Positions 14,228-21,640 of a stretch of DNA of 36,178 nt are shown here, one piece after another. The stretch comes from Streptomyces sp. SolWspMP-5a-2. GTDB lineage: Bacteria; Actinomycetota; Actinomycetes; Streptomycetales; Streptomycetaceae. The stretch lies in NCBI RefSeq assembly GCF_900091845.1, contig NZ_FMCI01000373.1, positions 1 through 36,178 of the forward strand, in the 5' to 3' direction. The translations under genes were made by a program, and so were the position numbers. How positions within the stretch are numbered: the stretch's first letter is position 1; each line of letters begins with the position of its first letter. A model generated the notes under the pieces. The model was given only the letters and a program-made list of their open reading frames with translations. It did no database searches and had not been told where the DNA came from.

Positions 14228-17047
14228 ATGACGTCCCCGGTCCCCGACGAGGATCTGGTGCTGGGCGCGCTCGGCGCGCTGGGCACACCGGTCGACTGCG
14301 CCGGTACCGGCCGCCTCGACCTCGAAGGGCCGCAGGTGCTGTGGCTGGTGACGGCGGGCGCGGTGGACCTGTTCGCGGTGGACGCCGCGCGGCAGGGGCA
14401 CTGGCACCACCTGGGCCGTCTGGAGGCCGGGTCGCTGCTGCTGGGTCCGGTCTCCGGGCCGCGGCACACGCTGGTGGCGCGGCCGCTGCGCGACTGCGCG
14501 GTGCGCCGGATCGGGCTGCGCGAGCTGTACCAGGGGGCGGCGACCGAGAGCTGGTCCTACGACCAGTACGGCAACCCGCAGTTCGTGCCGCCGACGACGA
14601 GCCCGCTGGAGTACGCCCTCGCGCTCGGCGTGGGCCGCAGTCTCTCGGTGCTGTTCCAGGCGCCGATGGCGACGGAGGCACCCGTCGAGGCGACCGACGA
14701 CGACGTGTTCTGGATGCGGGTGCCGCCCGGCAGCGTCCAGTACGGCTCGCTGTACGGCGCCGAGGCCGCCGCCGACCTGCTGATGGACCCGGCGGTGTGG
14801 CAGAGCATGGTCGACCAGCAGTTCCGGCTGCTGACCACGCTGGACCGCTGGATCGAGCGGCTGGAGCGCGGGCACGAGAGCCGGACCGCCGCCGGTATCA
14901 AGGCCGGTGAGGCGGTGCGCGCCCAGGCGGACCGCGCGCTGCTGGCGTCGATCGGCGGGCGGGGCGGGCGGTCCACCACCGGCGCCGACGCGGACGCCAC
15001 CTGGGCGGCCTGCGCGCTGGTCGCGCGGGCGGCCGGGATCACCCTGGCCGAGCCCGCCCGGGGTGCGGAGGGCGGCGAGCGGCTCGACCCGGTGGAGCGG
15101 GTGGCGCTCGCCTCCCGGGTGCGGGTGCGGGCGGTGCGGCTGGACGGTGCCTGGTGGCGGGACGACGTGGGCCCGCTGGTCGGGCACCGCGCCCTGTCGG
15201 GTGCGCCGGTGGCGCTGCTGTGGCGGCGGGGCGGCTATGTCGCCGTCCATCCGGCGAGCGGCCGGGAGACCCCGGTGGAGAGGGCGAACGCCGAGGAGTT
15301 CGAGCCGCGCGCGGTGATGTTCTACCGGCCGCTGCCGGACCGGGCGCTGAGTCCGCTGCGGCTGCTGCGGTTCAGTCTGCGGGGCACCGGCGGGGATCTC
15401 GGGACGCTGCTGGTCGCGGGTCTGGTGACGGTGGCGATCGGGGCGCTGGTGCCGATCGCCACCGGCAAGGTGCTGGGCGAGTTCGTGCCGAGGGCGCAGA
15501 CCGGGCTGATCGCGCAGGTCTGTCTCGCGGTGATGCTGAGCAGCGTGGTGGCGGCGGCGTTCACGCTGCTGGAGAACCTGACCATCCTGCGGCTCGAGGG
15601 CCGGATCGAGGCGACGCTGCAACCGGCGGTCTGGGACCGGCTGTTGCGGTTGCCGACGCGGTTCTTCACGGAGCGTTCGACGGGTGAGCTGGCGAGCGCG
15701 GCGATGGGGATCAGCGCGATGCGGCGGCTGCTGGCGGGCGTCGGCCCGGTGGTCGCGCAGTCGGCGACCGTCGGCGTGATGAACCTGGCGCTGCTGTTCT
15801 GGTTCAGCGTGCCGATGGCGTGCGCGGCGCTCGGCATGCTGGTGGTGATCGCCTCGGTGTTCCTGGGCCTCGGCCTGTGGCAGGTGCGCTGGCAGCGGCG
15901 GCTCGTGGTGCTCGGCAACAAGCTGAACAACCAGGCGTTCCAGACCCTGCGCGGGCTGCCCAAGCTGCGGGTGGCGGCGGCCGAGAACTACGCGTACGCG
16001 GCCTGGGCCGGGGAGTTCGCGCGCAGCCGTGAGCTGCAGCGGCGGGCGGGCCGGGTGAAGAACCTGACGTCGGTGCTGGGCGCGGTGTATCTGCCGCTGT
16101 GCACGCTGCTGATGTTCATGCTGCTCGCGGGTCCGGCGCGCGGGACGATGTCGGCGGCGGCGTTCCTCACCTTCAGCACCTCGGTGACGATGCTGCTGAC
16201 CTCGGTCACCCAGCTGACCGGGGCGTTCGTGTCGGCGGTGGCGGCGCTGCCGCTCTTCGAGCAGATCAGGCCGGTGCTGGAGGCGACCCCCGAGGTGCGC
16301 ACGGCGAGCACCAGGCCGGGGCCGCTGACCGGGGCGATCGAGGCGCGGCGGCTCTCCTTCCGGTACGCCGAGGACGGGCCGCTGGTGCTGGACGACGTCT
16401 CCCTGCGGGTGCGGGCGGGCGAGTTCGTGGCGATCGTCGGACCGAGCGGCTGCGGGAAGTCGACGCTGCTGCGGCTGCTGATCGGCTTCGACCGTCCGCT
16501 GTCGGGAAGCGTCCTGTACGACGGCCAGGACCTGGCGGCGCTCGACCAGTCGGCGGTGCGGCGGCAGTGCGGGGTGGTGCTCCAGCACGCGCAGCCGTTC
16601 ACCGGTTCGATCATGGACGTGATCTGCGGCACCGAGCCGTACACGCCGGAGGAGGCGATGGCGGCGGCGGAGATGGCGGGGCTGGCGCGGGACATCGAGC
16701 GGATGCCGATGGGTCTGCACACGCTGGTCTCCGGCAGCGGGGCGGTCTCCGGCGGCCAGCGGCAGCGGCTGATGATCGCGCAGGCGCTGATCAGGCGGCC
16801 GCGCATCCTCTTCTTCGACGAGGCGACGAGCGCCCTCGACAACGCGACGCAGCGCACGGTGATCGAGTCGACGAAGGCGCTGGACGCCACCCGGGTCGTC
16901 ATCGCGCACCGGCTCTCCACGGTGCTGGACGCGGACCGGGTGATCGTGCTGGAGGACGGCAGGATCGCCCAGGAGGGTCCGCCCGCGCAGCTCCTCGCGG
17001 AGACCGGCGGACGCCTGCACGAGCTGGTGCGGCGCCAGCTCGCCTGA
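14228..17047 (+). CDS. NHLM-type ABC transporter 2 (no peptidase, cNMP-like N-terminus)
   Basis: 939 aa from the ATG at 14228. About 400 residues precede the membrane part, far longer than in a plain exporter: residues about 30-100 (VLWLVTAGAVDLF, LEAGSLLLGPVSG) look like the beta-roll of a cyclic-nucleotide-binding-type domain, followed by a region of unknown function. The membrane domain is about 385-690. The nucleotide-binding domain has Walker A with Lys744 (GPSGCGKST), VSGGQRQRLM, ILFFDEATSALD and VIAHRLS. No C39 motif is present. This combination marks the second ABC protein of NHLM systems (TIGR03797 type), here taken as a partner of the PCAT. Last gene of the peptide operon; no immunity or modification gene follows before the MFS promoter. 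Confidence 0.9.
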   Translation: MTSPVPDEDLVLGALGALGTPVDCAGTGRLDLEGPQVLWLVTAGAVDLFAVDAARQGHWHHLGRLEAGSLLLGPVSGPRHTLVARPLRDCAVRRIGLRELYQGAATESWSYDQYGNPQFVPPTTSPLEYALALGVGRSLSVLFQAPMATEAPVEATDDDVFWMRVPPGSVQYGSLYGAEAAADLLMDPAVWQSMVDQQFRLLTTLDRWIERLERGHESRTAAGIKAGEAVRAQADRALLASIGGRGGRSTTGADADATWAACALVARAAGITLAEPARGAEGGERLDPVERVALASRVRVRAVRLDGAWWRDDVGPLVGHRALSGAPVALLWRRGGYVAVHPASGRETPVERANAEEFEPRAVMFYRPLPDRALSPLRLLRFSLRGTGGDLGTLLVAGLVTVAIGALVPIATGKVLGEFVPRAQTGLIAQVCLAVMLSSVVAAAFTLLENLTILRLEGRIEATLQPAVWDRLLRLPTRFFTERSTGELASAAMGISAMRRLLAGVGPVVAQSATVGVMNLALLFWFSVPMACAALGMLVVIASVFLGLGLWQVRWQRRLVVLGNKLNNQAFQTLRGLPKLRVAAAENYAYAAWAGEFARSRELQRRAGRVKNLTSVLGAVYLPLCTLLMFMLLAGPARGTMSAAAFLTFSTSVTMLLTSVTQLTGAFVSAVAALPLFEQIRPVLEATPEVRTASTRPGPLTGAIEARRLSFRYAEDGPLVLDDVSLRVRAGEFVAIVGPSGCGKSTLLRLLIGFDRPLSGSVLYDGQDLAALDQSAVRRQCGVVLQHAQPFTGSIMDVICGTEPYTPEEAMAAAEMAGLARDIERMPMGLHTLVSGSGAVSGGQRQRLMIAQALIRRPRILFFDEATSALDNATQRTVIESTKALDATRVVIAHRLSTVLDADRVIVLEDGRIAQEGPPAQLLAETGGRLHELVRRQLA

Positions 17048-17099
17048 CCGCCCCGCCCCACCGCCTCGTCCAGGGGGAACCTCAGCGACAGCCCGTGAA

Positions 17100-17125
17100 C
17101 TAGCGAAACGTTGCCGTTTCGCTAG
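17100..17125. promoter_or_regulatory. Operator 1 of the MFS gene (11-bp inverted repeat)
   Basis: CTAGCGAAACG at 17100-17110 and its exact complement at 17115-17125, separated by TTGC. The size and shape are typical of a TetR-family operator. It covers a likely -35 box (TTGCCG). Confidence 0.8.
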
Positions 17126-17140
17126 ATCGTGGGCTACTCT
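17111..17140 (+). promoter_or_regulatory. Likely promoter of the MFS exporter gene
   Basis: TTGCCG at 17111-17116 and TACTCT at 17135-17140, spaced 18 bp, giving a start near 17147. The -35 sits inside operator 1 and the transcript would begin just before operator 2, an arrangement suited to repression. Confidence 0.5.
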
Positions 17141-17148
17141 CCATGTGT

Positions 17149-17163
17149 ACGAAACGGTTTCGT
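17149..17163. promoter_or_regulatory. Operator 2 of the MFS gene (7-bp inverted repeat)
   Basis: ACGAAAC at 17149-17155 and GTTTCGT at 17157-17163 around a single G. It shares the CGAAAC half-site with operator 1; the two centres are 43.5 bp apart, about four helical turns. Confidence 0.7.
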
Positions 17164-17214
17164 TTACGGATTCTTTGCCTCAAGGTCCGCACGACTTTCC
17201 CTGGATGGTTCCCC

Positions 17215-18723
17215 ATGTCCCAGAAGACCCTGGCCGAGGACGCCCGCTCGGGCGACCCGGCGGCGGTCGAGCCCGCCGCGCCGGCCGCCAAGCGGTGGTG
17301 GATCCTCGCGGTCGTCGCCGTCGCGCAGCTCATGGTGGTGCTGGACGCCACCATCGTGAACATCGCCCTGCCGTCGGCCCAGGCCGACCTCGGCTTCTCC
17401 GACGGCAACCGGCAGTGGATCGTCACCGCCTACGCGCTGGCGTTCGCCTCGCTGCTGCTGCTCGGCGGCCGGATAGCCGACCTCTTCGGCCGCAAGACCG
17501 CCTTCCTCGTGGGCGTCGTCGGCTTCGCCGCCGTCTCCGCGCTGGGCGGCGCCGCCAACGGCTTCGGCATGCTCGTCACCGCGCGCGCCCTCCAGGGCGT
17601 CTTCGGCGCGCTGCTCGCGCCCGCCGCGCTGTCGATCCTCAACACCACGTTCACCGACGTCCGCGAGAAGGCCAAGGCGTTCAGCGTCTACGGCGCCATC
17701 GCCGGCGCGGGCGGCGCGGTGGGCCTGCTGCTCGGCGGTGTCCTCACGGACGCGCTCGACTGGCGCTGGACCCTCTACGTGAACGTCGTCATCGCGGTCG
17801 TCGCCTTCGCGGGCGGCTGGCTGCTGCTCTCCAACCACCGCGACGCGGGCAACTCCAAGCTGGACGTGCCGGGCACGCTGCTGGTCGCGGGCGGTCTCTT
17901 CGGTGTCGTCTACGGCTTCTCCAACGCCGAGACCCACGACTGGGGCTCGCCGCTGACCTGGGGCTTCCTGATCGCCGGCGGACTGCTGCTGGCCGCCTTC
18001 GGCTGGTGGCAGACCCGGGCCGCGCACCCGCTGCTGCCGCTGCGCATCCTGCTGGACCGCAACCGGGCCGCCTCGTTCCTGGCCGTGCTCATCTCCGGTT
18101 CGGGCATGTTCGGTGTCTTCCTCTTCCTGACCTACTACCTCCAGCTCAACCTCGGTTTCAGCCCGACCAAGACCGGTGTGGCGTTCCTGCCGATGGTCGC
18201 GGCGCTGATGGTGGCCGCGCAGGTGGGCACCACGGTCCTGGTGCCGCGCATCGGCCCGAAGGTCATCGTCCCGCTCGGCTTCGCGATCGCCGCGGTCGGC
18301 ATGACCTGGCTGACCGGGATCGACACCGGCTCGCAGTACGCGAGCGCGGTCCTGCCGCAACTGCTCGTGATCGGCTTCGGCCTCGGCATGGTCATGCCCC
18401 CGACGATGCAGCTCGCGACCGGCGGAGTCGCCGCCGAGGACGCGGGCGTGGCCTCCGCCACCGTCAACGCCATGCAGCAGGTCGGCGGTTCGATCGGCAC
18501 GGCGCTGCTGAACACGCTGGCCGCCAGCGCGGCCACCGCCTACCTCGTGGGCCGGGACCCGCGGGACCGGCTGGTCAGGGCGCAGGCCACGATCGAGAGC
18601 TACACCACCGCCTTCGCCTGGTCGGCCGGCCTGTTCGCGGCCGGCGCCGTGATCACCTTCCTGCTGTTCCGCCGGGGCGTGCAGCGGCAGGATCCGGACG
18701 CCGCCCCGGTCGTCCACATGTGA
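17215..18723 (+). CDS. MFS drug:H+ exporter, DHA2/EmrB-QacA type
   Basis: 502 aa from the ATG at 17215 (GGATGG upstream); the in-frame ATG at 17143 lies between the predicted -10 and operator 2 and would add a non-membrane extension, so it is rejected. About 14 hydrophobic segments. Family marks are visible in the first helices: LMVVLDATIVNIALP (motif D1 of 14-helix exporters) and LLLGGRIADLFGRKTAF (motif A, loop 2-3), and motif C-like GAIAGAGGAVGLLLGG. Such proteins expel hydrophobic toxic compounds or an own antibiotic using the proton gradient. The promoter carries two palindromes typical of TetR control, but no regulator gene is adjacent. It lies 167 bp after the peptide operon on the same strand; it could serve that system, though its own promoter argues for independence. 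Confidence 0.92.
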   Translation: MSQKTLAEDARSGDPAAVEPAAPAAKRWWILAVVAVAQLMVVLDATIVNIALPSAQADLGFSDGNRQWIVTAYALAFASLLLLGGRIADLFGRKTAFLVGVVGFAAVSALGGAANGFGMLVTARALQGVFGALLAPAALSILNTTFTDVREKAKAFSVYGAIAGAGGAVGLLLGGVLTDALDWRWTLYVNVVIAVVAFAGGWLLLSNHRDAGNSKLDVPGTLLVAGGLFGVVYGFSNAETHDWGSPLTWGFLIAGGLLLAAFGWWQTRAAHPLLPLRILLDRNRAASFLAVLISGSGMFGVFLFLTYYLQLNLGFSPTKTGVAFLPMVAALMVAAQVGTTVLVPRIGPKVIVPLGFAIAAVGMTWLTGIDTGSQYASAVLPQLLVIGFGLGMVMPPTMQLATGGVAAEDAGVASATVNAMQQVGGSIGTALLNTLAASAATAYLVGRDPRDRLVRAQATIESYTTAFAWSAGLFAAGAVITFLLFRRGVQRQDPDAAPVVHM

Positions 18724-18741
18724 TCGGTGCGATCACATGTG
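18715..18741. terminator. Hairpin and nested palindrome at the MFS 3' end
   Basis: CACATGTGATC at 18715-18725 and its complement at 18731-18741 with a 5-base loop; the stem includes the last codons and stop of the MFS gene. The right arm extends into a self-palindrome GATCACATGTGATC (18731-18744). Unusually AT-balanced for this window. Either a terminator or a protein-binding site. Confidence 0.5.
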
Positions 18742-18869
18742 ATCAGCCCGATGTGAGCCGCAGGGATCCGAGGGGTCACCGTCCGCAGGGAGACGGTGGC
18801 CCCTTCTCACGGTCACGACTCGGACACGGTGGGGAGTCGACGCGCGTGGATCGGGGTAGCGAGCCCGTC

Positions 18870-20042
18870 ATGCGTATCAGTGTGGTGGATGTGGGCTCGA
18901 AGACGGTCCGGCTCGTGGTGGCGGACGCCCAGGGCGGGGTGGCGCTGCCGGTGCACACGGCGAAATGGCCGCTGCGGCTTTCGGAGCACCTGACGGCGGA
19001 CGGTTCCATCGACGGCGCGGCCGTCGAACGCATCGTCGCGTCGGTCGCCGAGGCGAGACGGACGGCGTGCCGCTGGGGCGCCACCGCCCCGCTCGCCTTC
19101 GCGACCACCGTGGTGCGCAGCGCCACCAACCGCCGGGAGGTGCTGGACGCCGTCCGCGACGGGGCGGGCGTCGACCTGTGCACCCTGCCGGGCGAGGTGG
19201 AGGCGGAGCTGACGTTCCTCGCGGCGCGGCGCTGGATGGGCTGGCGGTCGGGGCCGCTGGCGATGCTGGACATCGGCGGCGGCTCCCTGGAGGTCGCCTT
19301 CGGGCGGGGCAGGCTGCCGGACTTCGTGGCCTCGCTGCCGCTGGGCGCGGGACGGCTGACCGAGGAGTTCTTCACCGCCGACGACCCGCCGGGCCCCGAG
19401 GTGGTGCGGGAGCTGCGCCGCCGGGTGCGCCATCAACTCAGGGACGCGGCGGCCCGGATCCGCTGGGAGGGGCCGCGTACGGCGGTGGCCACGTCCAGGA
19501 CGTTCCAGCAGTTGGGGCGGTTGTGCGGGGCGGAGCCCGGTCGGCACGGTCCGTTCGTGGAGCGGCGGCTGCGCCGCCCCGACCTGCGGGCCGGGATGGA
19601 ACGGCTGGCGGAGCTGCCCGCGGCCGAGCGGGCGGAACTCCCCGGCATCTCGGCGCCGCGCTCCGCGCAGAGCCTGGCCGGTGCCGTCGTGGCGCACACC
19701 GCGATGAAGCTGACCGGCCTCAAGGAGGTCACGATCTGCCCGTGGGCGATCCGCGAGGGCATCCTGCTGCGGCACATAGAGGACGGCCCCGACTGGTGGG
19801 GCGAGATCAGCAGCCGCCTGGACCCGGTGCCGCCGCCCCGGCGCGCGCTCGCGATCGAGGGCGCCGGACGGGAACCGGCCGGGCAGCCGGGACGCCGTTC
19901 CGCGGAGCGGCCGGGCGAGGGCCCGGGTGCCGGGGCGGGCGAACGCCTCGGCGGGAAGCTGGAGAAGAAGGCGGGGCGGGCCCTGGAGAAGAAGTCCGGG
20001 CGGCCGGCGGAGAAGGGGCGGCCGGTCCCCGCGGGCGCCTGA
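18870..20042 (+). CDS. Ppx/GppA family phosphatase
   Basis: 390 aa from the ATG at 18870; the ribosome site is weak and an upstream GTG at 18845 is a poorer alternative. The actin-like fold is shown by the two phosphate loops, VVDVGSKTVRLVVAD at the N-terminus (where VVDVG-S-T is usual) and LDIGGGSLEVAFG in the middle, with the conserved segment LPLGAGRLTEEF. The family hydrolyses long-chain polyphosphate and/or the pppGpp 5'-phosphate; motifs do not tell which. The catalytic core ends near residue 315; a hydrophilic tail of about 75 residues follows, ending in Lys-rich repeats (KLEKKAGRALEKKSG) that look like a duplication. Actinobacteria often hold two Ppx paralogues. Single gene between the MFS exporter and the STAS gene. 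Confidence 0.9.
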   Translation: MRISVVDVGSKTVRLVVADAQGGVALPVHTAKWPLRLSEHLTADGSIDGAAVERIVASVAEARRTACRWGATAPLAFATTVVRSATNRREVLDAVRDGAGVDLCTLPGEVEAELTFLAARRWMGWRSGPLAMLDIGGGSLEVAFGRGRLPDFVASLPLGAGRLTEEFFTADDPPGPEVVRELRRRVRHQLRDAAARIRWEGPRTAVATSRTFQQLGRLCGAEPGRHGPFVERRLRRPDLRAGMERLAELPAAERAELPGISAPRSAQSLAGAVVAHTAMKLTGLKEVTICPWAIREGILLRHIEDGPDWWGEISSRLDPVPPPRRALAIEGAGREPAGQPGRRSAERPGEGPGAGAGERLGGKLEKKAGRALEKKSGRPAEKGRPVPAGA

Positions 20043-20139
20043 CCGGCAACGGTTGACTCAAGCCACACCCGAGAATGTCAAGCCATTCCTGCTCGATTCA
20101 CCAGGTTGAGTGAACCAGATCTTGTCTGCGGCGCGTCGG

Positions 20140-20165
20140 GGGTGGCCGGCGTCGGCACGGGGTAA
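20140..20165 (+). promoter_or_regulatory. Possible SigB-type promoter before the STAS gene
   Basis: GGGT at 20140-20143 and GGGTAA at 20160-20165 spaced 16 bp, fitting the streptomycete SigB-type consensus GNNT-N14-16-GGGTAY except for the last base. Starts about 35 bp before the gene. Tentative because G-rich matches are frequent here. Confidence 0.28.
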
Positions 20166-20205
20166 CTACCGGGATCAAATGCGCCCCTGCCGAGGTGGAG
20201 CGGCC

Positions 20206-20583
20206 ATGACCCCTGATCCGGACGAGCCGAGACCCGAACCGCCCGCGCCGAACGCGCACGCCCGCACCCGTGCGTCCGGCGCGTTCACCGTCGTCGAGGT
20301 CACCGGCGAGATCGACCTGGCGACCGCGGACCTGGTCGCCGAACACCTCAGCGCCGCGGCCCTGGGGCCCGCCCCCGACATCCTCGTGGACCTGCGGCGG
20401 GTGACGTTCCTCGACTGCTCGTGCCTGCGGGTGCTGTGCCGGGCGGAGACCAGGGCCAGGGAGCAGGGCGGACGGCTGCGCCTGGTCGCCGACGCCCCCC
20501 GGGTGCGCCGTCTGCTGCTCGGCGCCGGGCTGATGCGCCGCTTCCCGCCGCTCCCCGGGATTCCCGGGGAGCGGCGGGGGTGA
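20206..20583 (+). CDS. STAS-domain anti-sigma factor antagonist
   Basis: 125 aa from the ATG at 20206 with GAGGTGGAG upstream; the frame extends to 20110 but that start has no ribosome site. After a Pro/Asp-rich lead of about 25 residues, one STAS domain: FTVVEVTGEIDLATADLV, then ILVDLRRVTFLDCSCLRVL with the expected phosphoserine at Ser72. The usual Gly after that Ser is Cys73, a variant I know from streptomycete STAS proteins. Unphosphorylated, such proteins bind an RsbW-type kinase/anti-sigma factor and free the sigma factor; SpoIIE phosphatases reactivate them. No anti-sigma factor is adjacent, but two SpoIIE phosphatases (4159 and 32494, the latter with a kinase domain) are in the window. 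Confidence 0.9.
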   Translation: MTPDPDEPRPEPPAPNAHARTRASGAFTVVEVTGEIDLATADLVAEHLSAAALGPAPDILVDLRRVTFLDCSCLRVLCRAETRAREQGGRLRLVADAPRVRRLLLGAGLMRRFPPLPGIPGERRG

Positions 20584-20591
20584 AGCCGGGC

Positions 20592-20622
20592 GACGGCGGG
20601 CGGCCCCACACCGTCCGCCGTC
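20592..20622 (+). terminator. Hairpin after the STAS gene
   Basis: Twelve base pairs, one a G-U, between 20592-20603 and 20611-20622, with a 7-base loop, starting 8 bases after the STAS stop. Confidence 0.55.
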
Positions 20623-20689
20623 CCCGGCGCGAGATCGCCGGGCCCCGCCGCGAGGGCGCGCACTCCCCATCTGCGGGCCACTCCGGTCG

Positions 20690-20706
20690 CGCACGGATCC
20701 CGTGCG
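20690..20706 (-). terminator. Small hairpin after the SSI gene
   Basis: CGCACGG at 20690-20696 and CCGTGCG at 20700-20706 with loop ATC, 10 bases beyond the inhibitor stop codon on the minus strand. Short, so moderate support. Confidence 0.4.
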
Positions 20707-20715
20707 ATCCCGGTC

Positions 20716-21150
20716 TCAGAAGGCGAAGAGGCTACGCCCGTAGGAGCTCTTCACGCACTCGTTGGCGAAGGTCCGCTCGTAGGCGACCCGCTTGCCCTGC
20801 CAGACCCCGCCCACGGTGACGACGACCGGGTCGTACGCCTTGGTGCACAGGGCGCCGCTGCGCGCCGTCAGGGCGTTGATGTCGCCGTTCGCCGAGCGCA
20901 GTTCGGCGCAGGCCTCGGCAGCCGACGGGTGGCTGCCCGAGGCGGTCGGGGCGCAGGTCAGGGTGACCGCGCGCTGCGGGGTGACGAGGGCCGCGCTCTC
21001 CCCGTGGCCCAGTGTCATCACCAGGTCCGAGGGGGCGTAGAGCGAGGCGGGCGAGGGGAGCGGGCTGGCGAGGGCCGTCCCGGCGACGGGGCCGAGGACG
21101 GAGGCGGCCGTGAGGGTGAGGGCCGCTGCCCAGCGCGCGGTGTTCCGCAT
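20716..21150 (-). CDS. Subtilisin-inhibitor-like (SSI family) secreted protease inhibitor, Lys at P1
   Basis: 144 aa from the ATG at 21150, nine bases after GGAAGG; an ATG at 21159 touches that site and would add three residues. A signal peptide ends near Ala28, leaving a mature protein of about 115 residues starting SPLPSPASLYAPS, the usual SSI size. Cysteines 66, 81, 102 and 132 have the SSI spacing of 15 and 30, giving two disulfides. The reactive loop is Cys102-Thr-Lys104-Ala-Tyr; P1, two residues after the cysteine, is Lys where the prototype has Met. Lys at P1 favours trypsin-like proteases while usually keeping subtilisin inhibition (family knowledge). The hallmark GVWQGKRVAYERTFANEC is intact. 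It probably controls the strain's own secreted proteases during growth and development. Confidence 0.96.
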   Translation of the reverse strand: MRNTARWAAALTLTAASVLGPVAGTALASPLPSPASLYAPSDLVMTLGHGESAALVTPQRAVTLTCAPTASGSHPSAAEACAELRSANGDINALTARSGALCTKAYDPVVVTVGGVWQGKRVAYERTFANECVKSSYGRSLFAF

Positions 21151-21640
21151 CGTGTGCATCCTTCCGCTGACGATCGAGGGTGTGCCGGAGCCGACTCGGT
21201 CGGTGCCGGACCGGCGAGCGTGAGTCTGCCGAGTCCGGAGCCGAATCTCATCTCGACCCCATGCGTTTCAGTAACCTTGCGTATTGAATCAGTGGCGCGA
21301 AGTCACGGAATTCGAACGTGCGGGGCCAGGAACTGAGCGGATCTAGATCATCCGGAAGGGCCGTTTGGCCGGTTCTGAGCGCTTGGTCAATAGTCCTGAA
21401 ACATTCCGGCGGACGGTGCGCGGCGCGCGTCGGCGCCCGCGGGCGGTGGCCGATTCATCCAGCTCAGGGGCCGAAAATGGAGGAAACGTCGGCTGGCCCG
21501 GGGGGTTGCGGACGCCCTACCTTCGGCTGATCCCCCGAGGAGGGCGTCCGCGGCACCGCACACCCCGCGGCCGGACGGCCCCGCCCGCACGGTCCCCGCG
21601 CCACCCCGCGCTCCACCGCCGTCCCCAGCCGGAGCCCCCC
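21151..21640. other. Divergent intergenic region, SSI / NCS1 transporter, with structured leader
   Basis: No gene seen. The part 21250-21410 is less GC-rich and should hold both promoters; TTGGCC at 21365-21370 with CAATAG at 21388-21393 (17 bp) is a possible promoter for the transporter, and GATCTAGATC (about 21350) is a perfect 10-bp palindrome. The rest would be a leader of roughly 240 bases with the inverted repeat described separately. Confidence 0.45.
21500..21551 (+). promoter_or_regulatory. Possible pseudoknot/attenuator in the NCS1 leader
   Basis: GCGGACGCCCT at 21508-21518 pairs perfectly with 21541-21551 across a 22-base loop. Just upstream five Gs (21501-21505) can pair with five Cs inside that loop (21532-21536), the order of an H-type pseudoknot or of competing folds. 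It ends about 90 bases before the start codon. No known riboswitch was recognised. Confidence 0.4.

Noticed and set aside
17145..18869. Upstream extension of the Ppx/GppA frame across the MFS gene
   Set aside because: This part is an out-of-frame reading of the 14-helix exporter. The conserved phosphatase sequence begins only at 18870.
20053..20081. TTGACT at 20053 as a housekeeping promoter of the STAS gene
   Set aside because: No acceptable -10 hexamer lies 16-19 bp downstream.
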